Part shown: one piece after another, positions 25,771 through 33,406 of the stretch
Numbering within the stretch: the first letter of the stretch is position 1
How the letters are laid out: each line of letters starts with the position of its first letter
Made by a program: the position numbers and the translations under genes
The notes under the pieces: model-generated
Databases searched by the model: none
Told to the model about the DNA's origin: nothing
What the model saw: the letters and a program-made list of their open reading frames with translations, nothing else
NCBI RefSeq assembly: GCF_030378165.1
Contig: NZ_CP119766.1
Coordinates: 186,001 to 250,000, forward strand
Direction: 5' to 3'
Length of the DNA: 64,000 nucleotides
Source: Flavobacterium panacagri
GTDB lineage: Bacteria; Bacteroidota; Bacteroidia; Flavobacteriales; Flavobacteriaceae

Positions 25771-26718
25771 TTATTCTTTAGAAGCTAAATATCTTTCAGC
25801 ATCCAATGCAGCCATACATCCAGTTCCTGCAGCAGTAATTGCTTGACGATATACATGATCTGCAGCATCACCAGCTACAAAAACACCTTCAACATTCGTT
25901 TTAGATGTACCTGGAGTATTTACGATATATCCAGTCTCATCAAGAGTGATATAATCTTTAAAGATATCAGTATTTGGTTTGTGACCAATTGCTACGAAGA
26001 AACCAGTTGCTGGAATTTCGATTGTTTCGCCAGTTGTTTTGTTCAAAGCTTTAATAGCGTGAACTACATTATTATCGCCTAAAACTTCAACTGTATCGTG
26101 ATTCATTAAAATTTCGATGTTTTCTGTTTTACGAACACGCTCTTCCATAATTTTAGAAGCTCTAAATTTTTCGCTTCTCACTAACATGGTTACTTTTTTG
26201 CAAAGTTTAGATAAGTAATGTGCTTCTTCACATGCCGAATCTCCTGCTCCAACAATTACCACATCTTGATTTCTGTAGAAGAAACCGTCACAAACCGCAC
26301 AAGCAGAAACTCCCCCACCCATATTTAAATAATGCTGTTCTGATGGCAATCCTAAATATTTAGCCGAAGCACCTGTAGAAATAATTACAGTTTCACAGTG
26401 CAATTCGATAGAATCATTAATCCAAACTTTATGAATATCTCCAGAAAAATCAACTTTTGTAGCCCATCCATCACGAATATCAGCACCAAAACGTTTTGCC
26501 TGTTCTTGTAGCTGAATCATCATTTCTGGTCCTGTAACTCCATCAACATAACCTGGAAAGTTTTCAACTTCATTTGTCGTAGTCAATTGACCACCTGGTT
26601 GCATTCCTTGGTATAATACTGGATTCATATTTGCTCTGGCTGCATAAATCGCCGCTGTATAGCCCGCAGGACCAGAACCTATAATAAGGCATTTAATTTT
26701 TTCGATTGTATTTGACAT
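25771..26718 (-). CDS. trxB: Thioredoxin-disulfide reductase
   Basis: 315 aa from the ATG at 26718. A longer frame starts at 26745, inside the promoter, so the shorter start is chosen. FAD-binding GSGPAGYTAAIYAARA (about 14-29), GGQLTTTNEVENFPG, redox-active CAVC (140-143) and NADPH-binding GAGDSACEEAHYLS are all present, with the C-terminal FAD motif GVFVAGDAAD. It reduces thioredoxin with NADPH in the cytoplasm. Length and motifs are normal. Confidence 0.96.
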   Translation of the reverse strand: MSNTIEKIKCLIIGSGPAGYTAAIYAARANMNPVLYQGMQPGGQLTTTNEVENFPGYVDGVTGPEMMIQLQEQAKRFGADIRDGWATKVDFSGDIHKVWINDSIELHCETVIISTGASAKYLGLPSEQHYLNMGGGVSACAVCDGFFYRNQDVVIVGAGDSACEEAHYLSKLCKKVTMLVRSEKFRASKIMEERVRKTENIEILMNHDTVEVLGDNNVVHAIKALNKTTGETIEIPATGFFVAIGHKPNTDIFKDYITLDETGYIVNTPGTSKTNVEGVFVAGDAADHVYRQAITAAGTGCMAALDAERYLASKE

Positions 26719-26742
26719 AGTATCTATAGTTTTTTTGAGTTG

Positions 26743-26750
26743 CAAATGTA
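26743..26750 (-). promoter_or_regulatory. trxB promoter -7 element
   Basis: Minus strand TACATTTG, perfect TAnnTTTG, 25 bases upstream of the chosen trxB ATG. Confidence 0.65.
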
Positions 26751-26832
26751 AACTTTATTATAAAAAATTAGGGTTAAAATAAATCCGAAATAACTATGTC
26801 AAAATAAGTTTTATTTATTTTCATTTTTTCCT

Positions 26833-26861
26833 TTTGTAAATGAAATTTATTTCTATCTTTG
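26833..26861 (+). promoter_or_regulatory. Promoter of the tRNA-Pro transcript
   Basis: TTTG (26833-26836), 17-base spacer, TATCTTTG (26854-26861): both Bacteroidota promoter elements are perfect. Transcription would start near 26868, so the leader includes the degenerate tRNA copy at 26896. Confidence 0.75.
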
Positions 26862-26895
26862 CATCCGCTTTCGGGCAGTATTACAAATACATCTT

Positions 26896-26952
26896 CGGGT
26901 GTAGCGTAGCCCGGTTATCGTGTCCCGCTCTAGGCGGGAAGACCACAGTAAC
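26896..26952 (+). pseudogene. Degenerate 5' part of a tRNA-Pro
   Basis: CGGGTGTAGCGTAGCCCGG and the following TTATCG match the first 25 or so bases of the intact tRNA at 26972 with one base missing. The anticodon arm is changed to CCCGC-TCTAG-GCGGG and the T arm is absent. Cannot fold as a tRNA. Confidence 0.75.
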
Positions 26953-26971
26953 GTTCAATAAGCAAATGCTA

Positions 26972-27046
26972 CGGGGTGTAGCGTAGCCCGGTTATCGCGC
27001 CTGCTTTGGGAGCAGGAGGCCGCAGGTTCGAATCCTGCCACCCCGA
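26972..27046 (+). tRNA. tRNA-Pro (anticodon TGG)
   Basis: 75 bases. Acceptor arms CGGGGTG/CACCCCG with discriminator A, D arm GCG..CGC, anticodon arm CCTGC-TTTGGGA-GCAGG giving TGG, variable AGGCC, T arm GCAGG-TTCGAAT-CCTGC. CCA is not encoded. Reads proline CCN codons. Confidence 0.95.
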
Positions 27047-27047
27047 C

Positions 27048-27075
27048 AAAAGCCGAACAGAAATGTTCGGCTTTT
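27048..27075 (+). terminator. Terminator after tRNA-Pro
   Basis: AAAAGCCGAACA, GAAA loop, TGTTCGGCTTTT, then T run. Confidence 0.9.
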
Positions 27076-27095
27076 TTGCTTTAATCCCAACTTCT

Positions 27096-27347
27096 ATGTT
27101 TTTCGTTTATATTCTTTACAGTACTACAAAAGAAAAGTTTTACATCGGTCAAACAAATGATATCGAAGATAGACTGAGAAGACACAATAGTGGACAATCA
27201 TTATCTACAAAAAATGGTATTCCATGGAAAATCATTTATACAATTCAACTAGATTCAAGATCTGAAGCAGTGACTTTAGAATCTAAAATAAAGAAACGAG
27301 GTGCAAAAAGATATCTGCAAGACATCGATTTTAAATATCAATTATAG
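27096..27347 (+). CDS. Small GIY-YIG nuclease-family protein
   Basis: 83 aa from the ATG at 27096; the frame is open further upstream but that part overlaps the tRNA. FVYILYSTTKEKFYIGQT is the GIY-YIG core (here VYI..YIG), followed by DIEDRLRRHNSG with the catalytic Arg, and a C-terminal basic stretch LESKIKKRGAKRYL. This is the stand-alone domain of UvrC-like or homing-type nucleases, about the normal size of the UPF0213 group. It sits 50 bases after the tRNA and before a second tRNA 3' half, which is unusual. Confidence 0.85.
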   Translation: MFFVYILYSTTKEKFYIGQTNDIEDRLRRHNSGQSLSTKNGIPWKIIYTIQLDSRSEAVTLESKIKKRGAKRYLQDIDFKYQL

Positions 27348-27357
27348 CATAGAACGT

Positions 27358-27414
27358 TTATCGTGTCCCGCCTTAAAGCGGGAAGGCCGCAGGTTCGAAT
27401 CCTGCCTCCCCGAC
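27358..27414 (+). pseudogene. Degenerate 3' part of a tRNA-Pro
   Basis: TTATCGTGTCCCGC, loop, GCGGGAAGG, then a T arm GCAGGTTCGAATCCTGC identical to the intact tRNA and a final CTCCCCGAC. It shares the TTATCGTGTCCCGC block with the broken copy at 26896 rather than with the intact tRNA. No 5' half. Confidence 0.8.
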
Positions 27415-27446
27415 AAAAGTCTTTTCATTTTTTTGAAAAGACTTTT
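27415..27446 (+). terminator. Terminator after the tRNA 3' remnant
   Basis: AAAAGTCTTTTCA and TGAAAAGACTTTT form a 13-bp stem with a T loop and T tail. Confidence 0.85.
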
Positions 27447-27549
27447 TTTTTGCAATAAACTCAAAATCAACTAACCGGTTATTACATCCCAATTATTTTA
27501 TTGAATTAATTCAAAATTACATAATCAAATAAACAACTGAATCTAAACA

Positions 27550-27622
27550 TAGCCCGTGGTTTCAACCACGGGAACGCATCATAATACCACAATACGTTTC
27601 CCGTGGTTAAAACCAAAGGCTA
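27550..27622. repeat. REP-like double hairpin (REPIN-like)
   Basis: TAGCCCGTGGTTTCAACCAC begins a first hairpin (CCCGTGGTT/AACCACGGG, to 27572); a second, imperfect one runs CCCGTGGTTAAAACCAAAGG to CTA (27600-27622). The ends TAGCCC.. and ..GGCTA are themselves inverted. This is the layout of REP sequences mobilised by REP-associated tyrosine transposases. No transposase is nearby. Confidence 0.65.
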
Positions 27623-27644
27623 TATTTAAAAACTATATCTCAAT

Positions 27645-29813
27645 CTATTTATCCATTTTAATGTAAGCAGGATAAGATTCATTATTTGGCAAAGTAAATT
27701 CTTCATCATAAGGCTGAACACCTTCTCCATTATGATATGACGTTACACGTTTTGCACCAGTTGCCGTACTTCCACCTGTACTATTTATTACATTTTGAAT
27801 ATTCCCTGGCCCTGCAAAACGGGTAATGCACATTTTTTCCAACTTTACATTTGGACTGTTAGGTACTTCAAAACCATTTTTCTTATTTACTTTTCCATCA
27901 GTTCCTGTAAAAACTGCATAAGACCCCATGCCAATACTATGATGTTCTTTTACTTTATTAGCAACTTTAAATGCAGCATAACCCTCAACTCTCCCATCCT
28001 GACTACTCCAGCTTGCCTGATTTGGAGCATCATAAGGCGGTTCGTTCTGGAAGAAAAAAGTTCTTCCACGTTCTCCCAACCATAAAACTTCATATTCCTG
28101 ATAATGTTCTGTAAATAATCCATAAAGCGTAACATCATTTCCGGTAACTATGAGTCCATTTTTACATCTATCTCTTGTCCAGCGTAAGTCTCCGCCTTTT
28201 TGCGAACCATGATCGGCACGCCATAACCAAAAGTGATCGCCAACGACATTGTTACTATTGATCTGCATCGAAACCTGTATCTGAATATTCTTAGACTGAA
28301 CCCCTCCAACTCTGCAAGTAATATCTGAAAGTAATATAGGATCTGTTGAATGATCTGCTTTTGTCTCTTCATTGCCAATCCTAACCTGATATGTTGTACT
28401 ATTCAACGAATCCATAAGAAGCCCAGCAATAATAATCCCGTCTTTATCATCAGCGTAGATACAACCCCAAATATTTTTCTCGGTTGGCTCCAATGTTACT
28501 GATGCAATACCGGCTCCAAGCAAAATAGCATCTTTTCTATTCACCTGAATAGGAGCATTCAATGCATAATGTCCCGGAGTAAAAAATATATTTTTGCCTG
28601 CTTTTAATGCTGCATTAATTTCTGCCTCAGTATCACCTTCTTTGGCAACATACCATCTTGTGAGCAAATCTTGCATTTTGCCTTCTCCCATATCAGTTAA
28701 TAACCAAGAAACTCCTACTCGCTCTTTTTGCCACGCCGGAACAAAGATTTTGTATTCACCATCATCATCTAAAAAAAGAAAAGGTTTCTCTCTAATAATT
28801 GGCGTTGTTGAAATTGGAGAATTCACATCATCAGCTTGCGGCGGATTAACACAACCTTGCCAAACCATATTATACGAACCGCCCATCACCTCTGAACCCG
28901 AAGGAAAAACAGCATTTCTAGTGTACCATTGCTGCTGTCCTCCCCAATTTGGTCTTGATGAGGTATAATGTGTATCAGCAATAAAACCGCCGCTTCCCCA
29001 AAAATTAGTATTCCCAATATCCGAAATATACTTTGAAGTACTTTCAAGCAACATTCTTCTGGCACTAGTTGACTGAGAAACTGTCCAGGCAAAATCACGC
29101 ATTACGGTTAAATTTTCCATAGAACGCCAAAAAGTGCAAGTCGCATTTGCCCCTCCTGAAAGATGAGGTCTGGTAAAAATAGAACCTAATTTAACAGCCG
29201 AGGGAACTTTGCCCAAACCTCCAATATGAGAATAAAACCCTAATTCTATTGAATTCGACTCGGCAGACGATGCAGAACCGGATCCTCCTGAATCATAAGT
29301 CTGCCCATTAACATTTGGTTTAAAATAGTAAGCTTGACGTTTTGTTGTCCATTCGCCATTTGCACCACCTAATCCAATAGTTTCAAATTGTGCATTAATG
29401 TCGTTTCTAGCAGTTTCTGCTTTTTCATATTTCCTGTCATAGAAATACATATTACTACCAAAAATCTGATTTTCTAACGAAATTAGTACTGTCATACCGT
29501 TACGAGTAACTTTATAATAGTTCTCATATTTATTTTTATTAGGTTTAACATCAGTAAATGAGAGCTTAGAAGTAGTACCAACCTGTATAAATTCAGATGC
29601 CAGACGACTTCCTCCTCTTGTAATGATATAATTTCCCGAAGAACCAAATGCCGGCCATGACAATATTATATTGTGTTTCTTTTTATCATAAACAATTTTG
29701 TACTCTATATTTTCCTGTTGATTTTTTTTCTCAGATAAATCAATCATCTCAAAACTGCAAAGAATGAACATAAAGGTAAATCCAACAAATGCCAAGGCTA
29801 ACTTTTTAATCAT
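27645..29813 (-). CDS. Large exported beta-helix protein (putative carbohydrate-active)
   Basis: 722 aa. N-terminal signal/anchor (LALAFVGFTFMFILCS; Cys near 20 could be lipidated). An FN3-like N-terminal domain precedes a long right-handed parallel beta-helix, with NNVVGDHFWLWRADHGS, TGNDVTLYGLFTEHYQEYEV and ERGRTFFFQNEPPYDAPNQ. I recall similar actinobacterial proteins misnamed adenylyl cyclase, distantly like GH55 glucanases; the true reaction is unknown. No cyclase motif is seen. It stands alone, with a long untranslated spacer upstream. Confidence 0.7.
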   Translation of the reverse strand: MIKKLALAFVGFTFMFILCSFEMIDLSEKKNQQENIEYKIVYDKKKHNIILSWPAFGSSGNYIITRGGSRLASEFIQVGTTSKLSFTDVKPNKNKYENYYKVTRNGMTVLISLENQIFGSNMYFYDRKYEKAETARNDINAQFETIGLGGANGEWTTKRQAYYFKPNVNGQTYDSGGSGSASSAESNSIELGFYSHIGGLGKVPSAVKLGSIFTRPHLSGGANATCTFWRSMENLTVMRDFAWTVSQSTSARRMLLESTSKYISDIGNTNFWGSGGFIADTHYTSSRPNWGGQQQWYTRNAVFPSGSEVMGGSYNMVWQGCVNPPQADDVNSPISTTPIIREKPFLFLDDDGEYKIFVPAWQKERVGVSWLLTDMGEGKMQDLLTRWYVAKEGDTEAEINAALKAGKNIFFTPGHYALNAPIQVNRKDAILLGAGIASVTLEPTEKNIWGCIYADDKDGIIIAGLLMDSLNSTTYQVRIGNEETKADHSTDPILLSDITCRVGGVQSKNIQIQVSMQINSNNVVGDHFWLWRADHGSQKGGDLRWTRDRCKNGLIVTGNDVTLYGLFTEHYQEYEVLWLGERGRTFFFQNEPPYDAPNQASWSSQDGRVEGYAAFKVANKVKEHHSIGMGSYAVFTGTDGKVNKKNGFEVPNSPNVKLEKMCITRFAGPGNIQNVINSTGGSTATGAKRVTSYHNGEGVQPYDEEFTLPNNESYPAYIKMDK

Positions 29814-30364
29814 AAATATTCTTTTTTGGTTTAATAGTAATAAGTTTTTCTAAAAAGCCAAAATACCAATAATCGTTAATCTAAAAGTCCGTTTTTAGTT
29901 CCTATTTTCTTATCAAAAACTATACAAAAGCTACCTTTTCATACCTTAACGACAGAAACAGCCGCTTTTAACATATTACCTTCATCTCAAGTAAACATTT
30001 TCATTTCCAATAATCATCTTCAAAAAAAAAAACACTTACTGCAAAATTGATATCGCTAGATTAAAATGAATTCTTCTAAAAGTAATCCTCTTTGATTACA
30101 CATCAAATTAATAAAAAATCGGAATAAAAATTTGAAAACAAAAATCAATTAAAAAACAGTTCAAATTTTGCAAACTGACAAAAACTGGCAAAAAACCATA
30201 AGGAATTGGAAAGGATCATCGTTAATAATTTCTAATGAAAACAAAATAAATATCCGTAAACACCCACCACACAACGGATAACCAAACTTTCTTAAATGTT
30301 AACAAAATAGATTTTCAAAAACCATAAATAATTGTATTTTTACGGTTCAAAATTCAGAAAATAA
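29814..30364. other. AT-rich spacer between divergent genes
   Basis: 551 bases. It contains the 5' regions of the beta-helix gene and parA. The only structure seen is a 7-base inverted pair TATCCGT (30251) / ACGGATA (30274) upstream of parA. No open frame or RNA gene recognised. Confidence 0.7.
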
Positions 30365-31132
30365 ATGGGCAAAATCATTGCTATTGCTAATCAAAAAGGA
30401 GGCGTTGGAAAGACTACTACATCAGTAAATCTTGCAGCCGCATTAGGTGTTCTAGAAAAAAAAGTATTATTAATTGATGCTGATCCTCAAGCCAATGCTA
30501 CATCTGGTCTTGGAATTGATGTAGAAACAGTTGAAACTGGAACTTATCAAATTCTTGAGCATACTGTAACACCAAAAGAAGCCATTTTAAAATGTACAGC
30601 TCCAAACGTAGATGTGATCCCTGCTCACATTGACCTTGTTGCTATCGAAATTGAATTGGTTGACAAAGAAAACCGTGAGTACATGCTTAAAAAAGCATTA
30701 GAAGAGGCAAAACAAGAATATGATTACATCATTATCGACTGTGCACCATCTCTAGGTTTGTTAACCCTGAATGCCTTAACAGCTTCTGATTCAGTAGTTA
30801 TTCCTATTCAGTGCGAATATTTTGCACTTGAAGGACTAGGGAAATTATTGAACACTATTAAGAGTATTCAAAAAATACATAATCCTGATCTTGACATTGA
30901 AGGTTTATTATTAACAATGTACGATTCAAGATTACGTTTATCTAATCAGGTTGTTGAAGAAGTTCAAAAACACTTTAACGATATGGTTTTTGACACTGTA
31001 ATTCAGCGAAATGTAAAATTAAGTGAAGCTCCAAGTTTTGGTGAAAGTATCATTAATTATGATGCAACCAGTAAAGGTGCTGTAAACTATATTCATTTAG
31101 CTCAAGAGATTATAAAGAAAAACAGCAAATAG
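30365..31132 (+). CDS. parA: Chromosome-partitioning ATPase ParA
   Basis: 255 aa. Deviant Walker A QKGGVGKTTTSVNLAAAL at the N-terminus, switch I DADPQANATSGLG, and IIDCAPSLGLLTLNAL. ParA dimerises with ATP on the nucleoid and moves ParB-parS complexes. Five bases separate it from parB. Full length and normal for chromosomal ParA/Soj. Confidence 0.97.
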   Translation: MGKIIAIANQKGGVGKTTTSVNLAAALGVLEKKVLLIDADPQANATSGLGIDVETVETGTYQILEHTVTPKEAILKCTAPNVDVIPAHIDLVAIEIELVDKENREYMLKKALEEAKQEYDYIIIDCAPSLGLLTLNALTASDSVVIPIQCEYFALEGLGKLLNTIKSIQKIHNPDLDIEGLLLTMYDSRLRLSNQVVEEVQKHFNDMVFDTVIQRNVKLSEAPSFGESIINYDATSKGAVNYIHLAQEIIKKNSK

Positions 31133-31137
31133 TTTTT

Positions 31138-32040
31138 ATGACAAAAGTAATTAAAAAACAAGCCTTAGGAAGAGGATTATCAGCACTATTAAAAGATCCA
31201 GAAAACGACATTCAATCAGTAGAAGACAAAAATGCTGACAAGGTTGTTGGAAATATCATTGAACTTGAGATAGACGCGATTGAAATAAATCCATTTCAGC
31301 CTAGAAGCAATTTTAATGAAGAATCTTTACGCGAATTAGCCACTTCTATTAAAGAACTTGGTGTAATTCAACCTATTACTGTTCGTAAATTAGATTTTAA
31401 TAAATATCAATTAATCTCTGGAGAACGTCGTCTTCGTGCTTCTAAATTAGTAGGTCTAACAACTGTTCCTGCTTATATTAGAATTGCAAATGACAACGAA
31501 TCTTTGGTTATGGCCTTAGTTGAAAACATTCAGCGTCATGACTTAGACCCAATTGAGATTGCACTTTCATACCAGCGTTTGATTGACGAAATTCAATTAA
31601 CTCAAGAACAAATGAGTGAAAGAGTTGGAAAAAAACGTTCAACAATCGCGAATTACTTACGTCTTTTAAAACTAGATCCGATTATTCAAACTGGAATCCG
31701 TGACGGTTTTATCAGCATGGGACACGGTCGTGCCATTATTAATATTGATGACTTAGAAGCTCAAACCGATATCTACCAAAAGATTGTGAGCCAAAACCTT
31801 TCGGTTCGTGAAACAGAAGCTTTGGTAAAAAACTACCATGAAGGTGTTCCGCCAAAAGCAGAAGGAAAACCAAAAGCTGATTCTGCATTCCAAGTAAGAG
31901 AAACTCAAAAAAACACTTTCAACGATTACTTTGGTTCAAAAGTTGATATAAAAGTCGCTGGTAACGGAAAAGGAAAAATTACAATTCCATTTAATTCTGA
32001 AGCTGACTTTAACAGAATTATAAAATTAATAAACGGATAG
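31138..32040 (+). CDS. parB: Chromosome-partitioning protein ParB
   Basis: 300 aa. N-terminal CTPase/nuclease-like box with INPFQPRSNFNEESLRELA and SGERRLRASKL, central HTH SERVGKKRSTIANYLRLLKL, and a C-terminal dimerisation part. Binds parS and spreads. The next gene's GTG overlaps its last base. No parS of the usual type was seen near it. Confidence 0.96.
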   Translation: MTKVIKKQALGRGLSALLKDPENDIQSVEDKNADKVVGNIIELEIDAIEINPFQPRSNFNEESLRELATSIKELGVIQPITVRKLDFNKYQLISGERRLRASKLVGLTTVPAYIRIANDNESLVMALVENIQRHDLDPIEIALSYQRLIDEIQLTQEQMSERVGKKRSTIANYLRLLKLDPIIQTGIRDGFISMGHGRAIINIDDLEAQTDIYQKIVSQNLSVRETEALVKNYHEGVPPKAEGKPKADSAFQVRETQKNTFNDYFGSKVDIKVAGNGKGKITIPFNSEADFNRIIKLING

Positions 32041-32600
32041 TGAATAAAATTGTCCCCATCGGTCTATTGTTCTTTCTAACAGGAACCGTTTCTCTTTTTG
32101 CCCAGGTAAAAAAAGACACGGTTTTGGTCGTAAAAGACACTACTGCATTACAAGAAATAGATCCGCTAACACCAGCAAAAGCAGCCTTTTATTCTGCTAT
32201 CCTACCTGGATTAGGCCAAGCATACAATAAAAAATACTGGAAAATCCCATTAGTTTACGGAGCAATCGGAACCAGTTTATATTTCTACATAGACAACAAC
32301 AATAAATACCGTGATTATCGTAATGCCTACAAGCGAAGACTAGAAGGCTATAATGACGATAATTATAAATTTCTAGACGATAGCCGGTTAATTGCTGGTC
32401 AGAAATTTTACCAAAGAAACAGAGATTTATCCGCTTTATTTGTTGTCGGTTTTTATGTTCTCAACATAATAGATGCCAATGTTGACGCAGCCCTGATTCA
32501 GTTTAACGTAAACGAAAGATTGTCAATGCGTCCAGAAATTTATCCAGCCGATGTAACATTTAAACCAAACGTTGGACTAACTTTTAATTACAAGTTTTAA
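32040..32600 (+). CDS. DUF5683-domain membrane protein
   Basis: 186 aa from a GTG that overlaps the parB stop by one base. Signal peptide to about FAQVKK, then AAFYSAILPGLGQAYNKKYW, the DUF5683 hallmark, and two hydrophobic segments (LVYGAIGTSLYFYID, ALFVVGFYVLNIID). Typically placed after parB in Flavobacteriia. Envelope protein of unknown role. Confidence 0.85.
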   Translation: MNKIVPIGLLFFLTGTVSLFAQVKKDTVLVVKDTTALQEIDPLTPAKAAFYSAILPGLGQAYNKKYWKIPLVYGAIGTSLYFYIDNNNKYRDYRNAYKRRLEGYNDDNYKFLDDSRLIAGQKFYQRNRDLSALFVVGFYVLNIIDANVDAALIQFNVNERLSMRPEIYPADVTFKPNVGLTFNYKF

Positions 32601-32642
32601 TAGATTCATTTCTATTTAACAAATCAAAAAAATATAATCATA

Positions 32643-33344
32643 ATGAAAATTGCGCTTTTAGGATACGGAAAAATGGGTAAAGTAATTGAACGAATTGCTT
32701 TAGAAAGAGGTCATGAAATAGTTTTAAAAAAGGATGAATTTAACACCTATGACGGACTTTCAAAAGCCGATGTTGCCATAGATTTCAGCGTTCCATCAGC
32801 AGCCGTAAGCAATATATCTGCCGCTTTTAATGCCAATGTCCCTGTAGTTTCTGGAACAACTGGATGGTTAGAACATTATGACGAAATGATCGCGCTTTGC
32901 AACGAGAAAAAAGGCGGTTTTATCTCTAGTTCAAACTTTAGTTTAGGAGTAAATATTTTCTTCGGATTGAATGAATATTTAGCTAAAATCATGAAACAAT
33001 TTGATTCTTATAAAGTTTCAATGGAAGAAATCCACCACATTCACAAATTAGACGCACCAAGCGGTACTGCAATTTCATTAGCTCAAGGCGTTATTGAAAA
33101 TAGCGGTTATACAAACTGGACTTTAGATGAAGCAAAAGATAACGAAATACGTATTGAAGCAAAAAGAATCGGAGAAGTTCCAGGAACTCACACTGTCAAT
33201 TATGATTCTGCTATTGACAGCATAGAAATAAAACATACCGCACATAACCGTGAAGGTTTTGCCCTTGGAGCCGTTGTAGCTGCCGAATGGCTTGCAGGAA
33301 AACAAGGAATTTTCAGCATGAAAGACGTTTTAAACTTACAATAA
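32643..33344 (+). CDS. dapB: 4-hydroxy-tetrahydrodipicolinate reductase
   Basis: 233 aa. NAD(P)-binding LLGYGKMGKVIERIA, FSVPSAAV, VSGTTGWLEH, and the catalytic block EIHHIHKLDAPSGTAISLAQ. It reduces the dihydrodipicolinate precursor in lysine and meso-diaminopimelate synthesis. Slightly shorter than the proteobacterial enzyme, normal for this phylum. Confidence 0.96.
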   Translation: MKIALLGYGKMGKVIERIALERGHEIVLKKDEFNTYDGLSKADVAIDFSVPSAAVSNISAAFNANVPVVSGTTGWLEHYDEMIALCNEKKGGFISSSNFSLGVNIFFGLNEYLAKIMKQFDSYKVSMEEIHHIHKLDAPSGTAISLAQGVIENSGYTNWTLDEAKDNEIRIEAKRIGEVPGTHTVNYDSAIDSIEIKHTAHNREGFALGAVVAAEWLAGKQGIFSMKDVLNLQ

Positions 33345-33406
33345 ACTGACAAGATTCAGAAACCGCAAAAAATGATTCTGAATTTAAAACTTAAAAATAC
33401 ATTATT

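Noticed and set aside
26719..26745. Longer N-terminus of TrxB
   Set aside because: The extension overlaps the -7 element and has no family counterpart.
27006..27095. Upstream extension of the GIY-YIG frame
   Set aside because: It overlaps the intact tRNA and its terminator; the ATG at 27096 gives a normal domain start.
29814..30364. Search for a small RNA or riboswitch in the spacer before parA
   Set aside because: Only a weak 7-base inverted pair was found; no recognisable aptamer or promoter/terminator pair.
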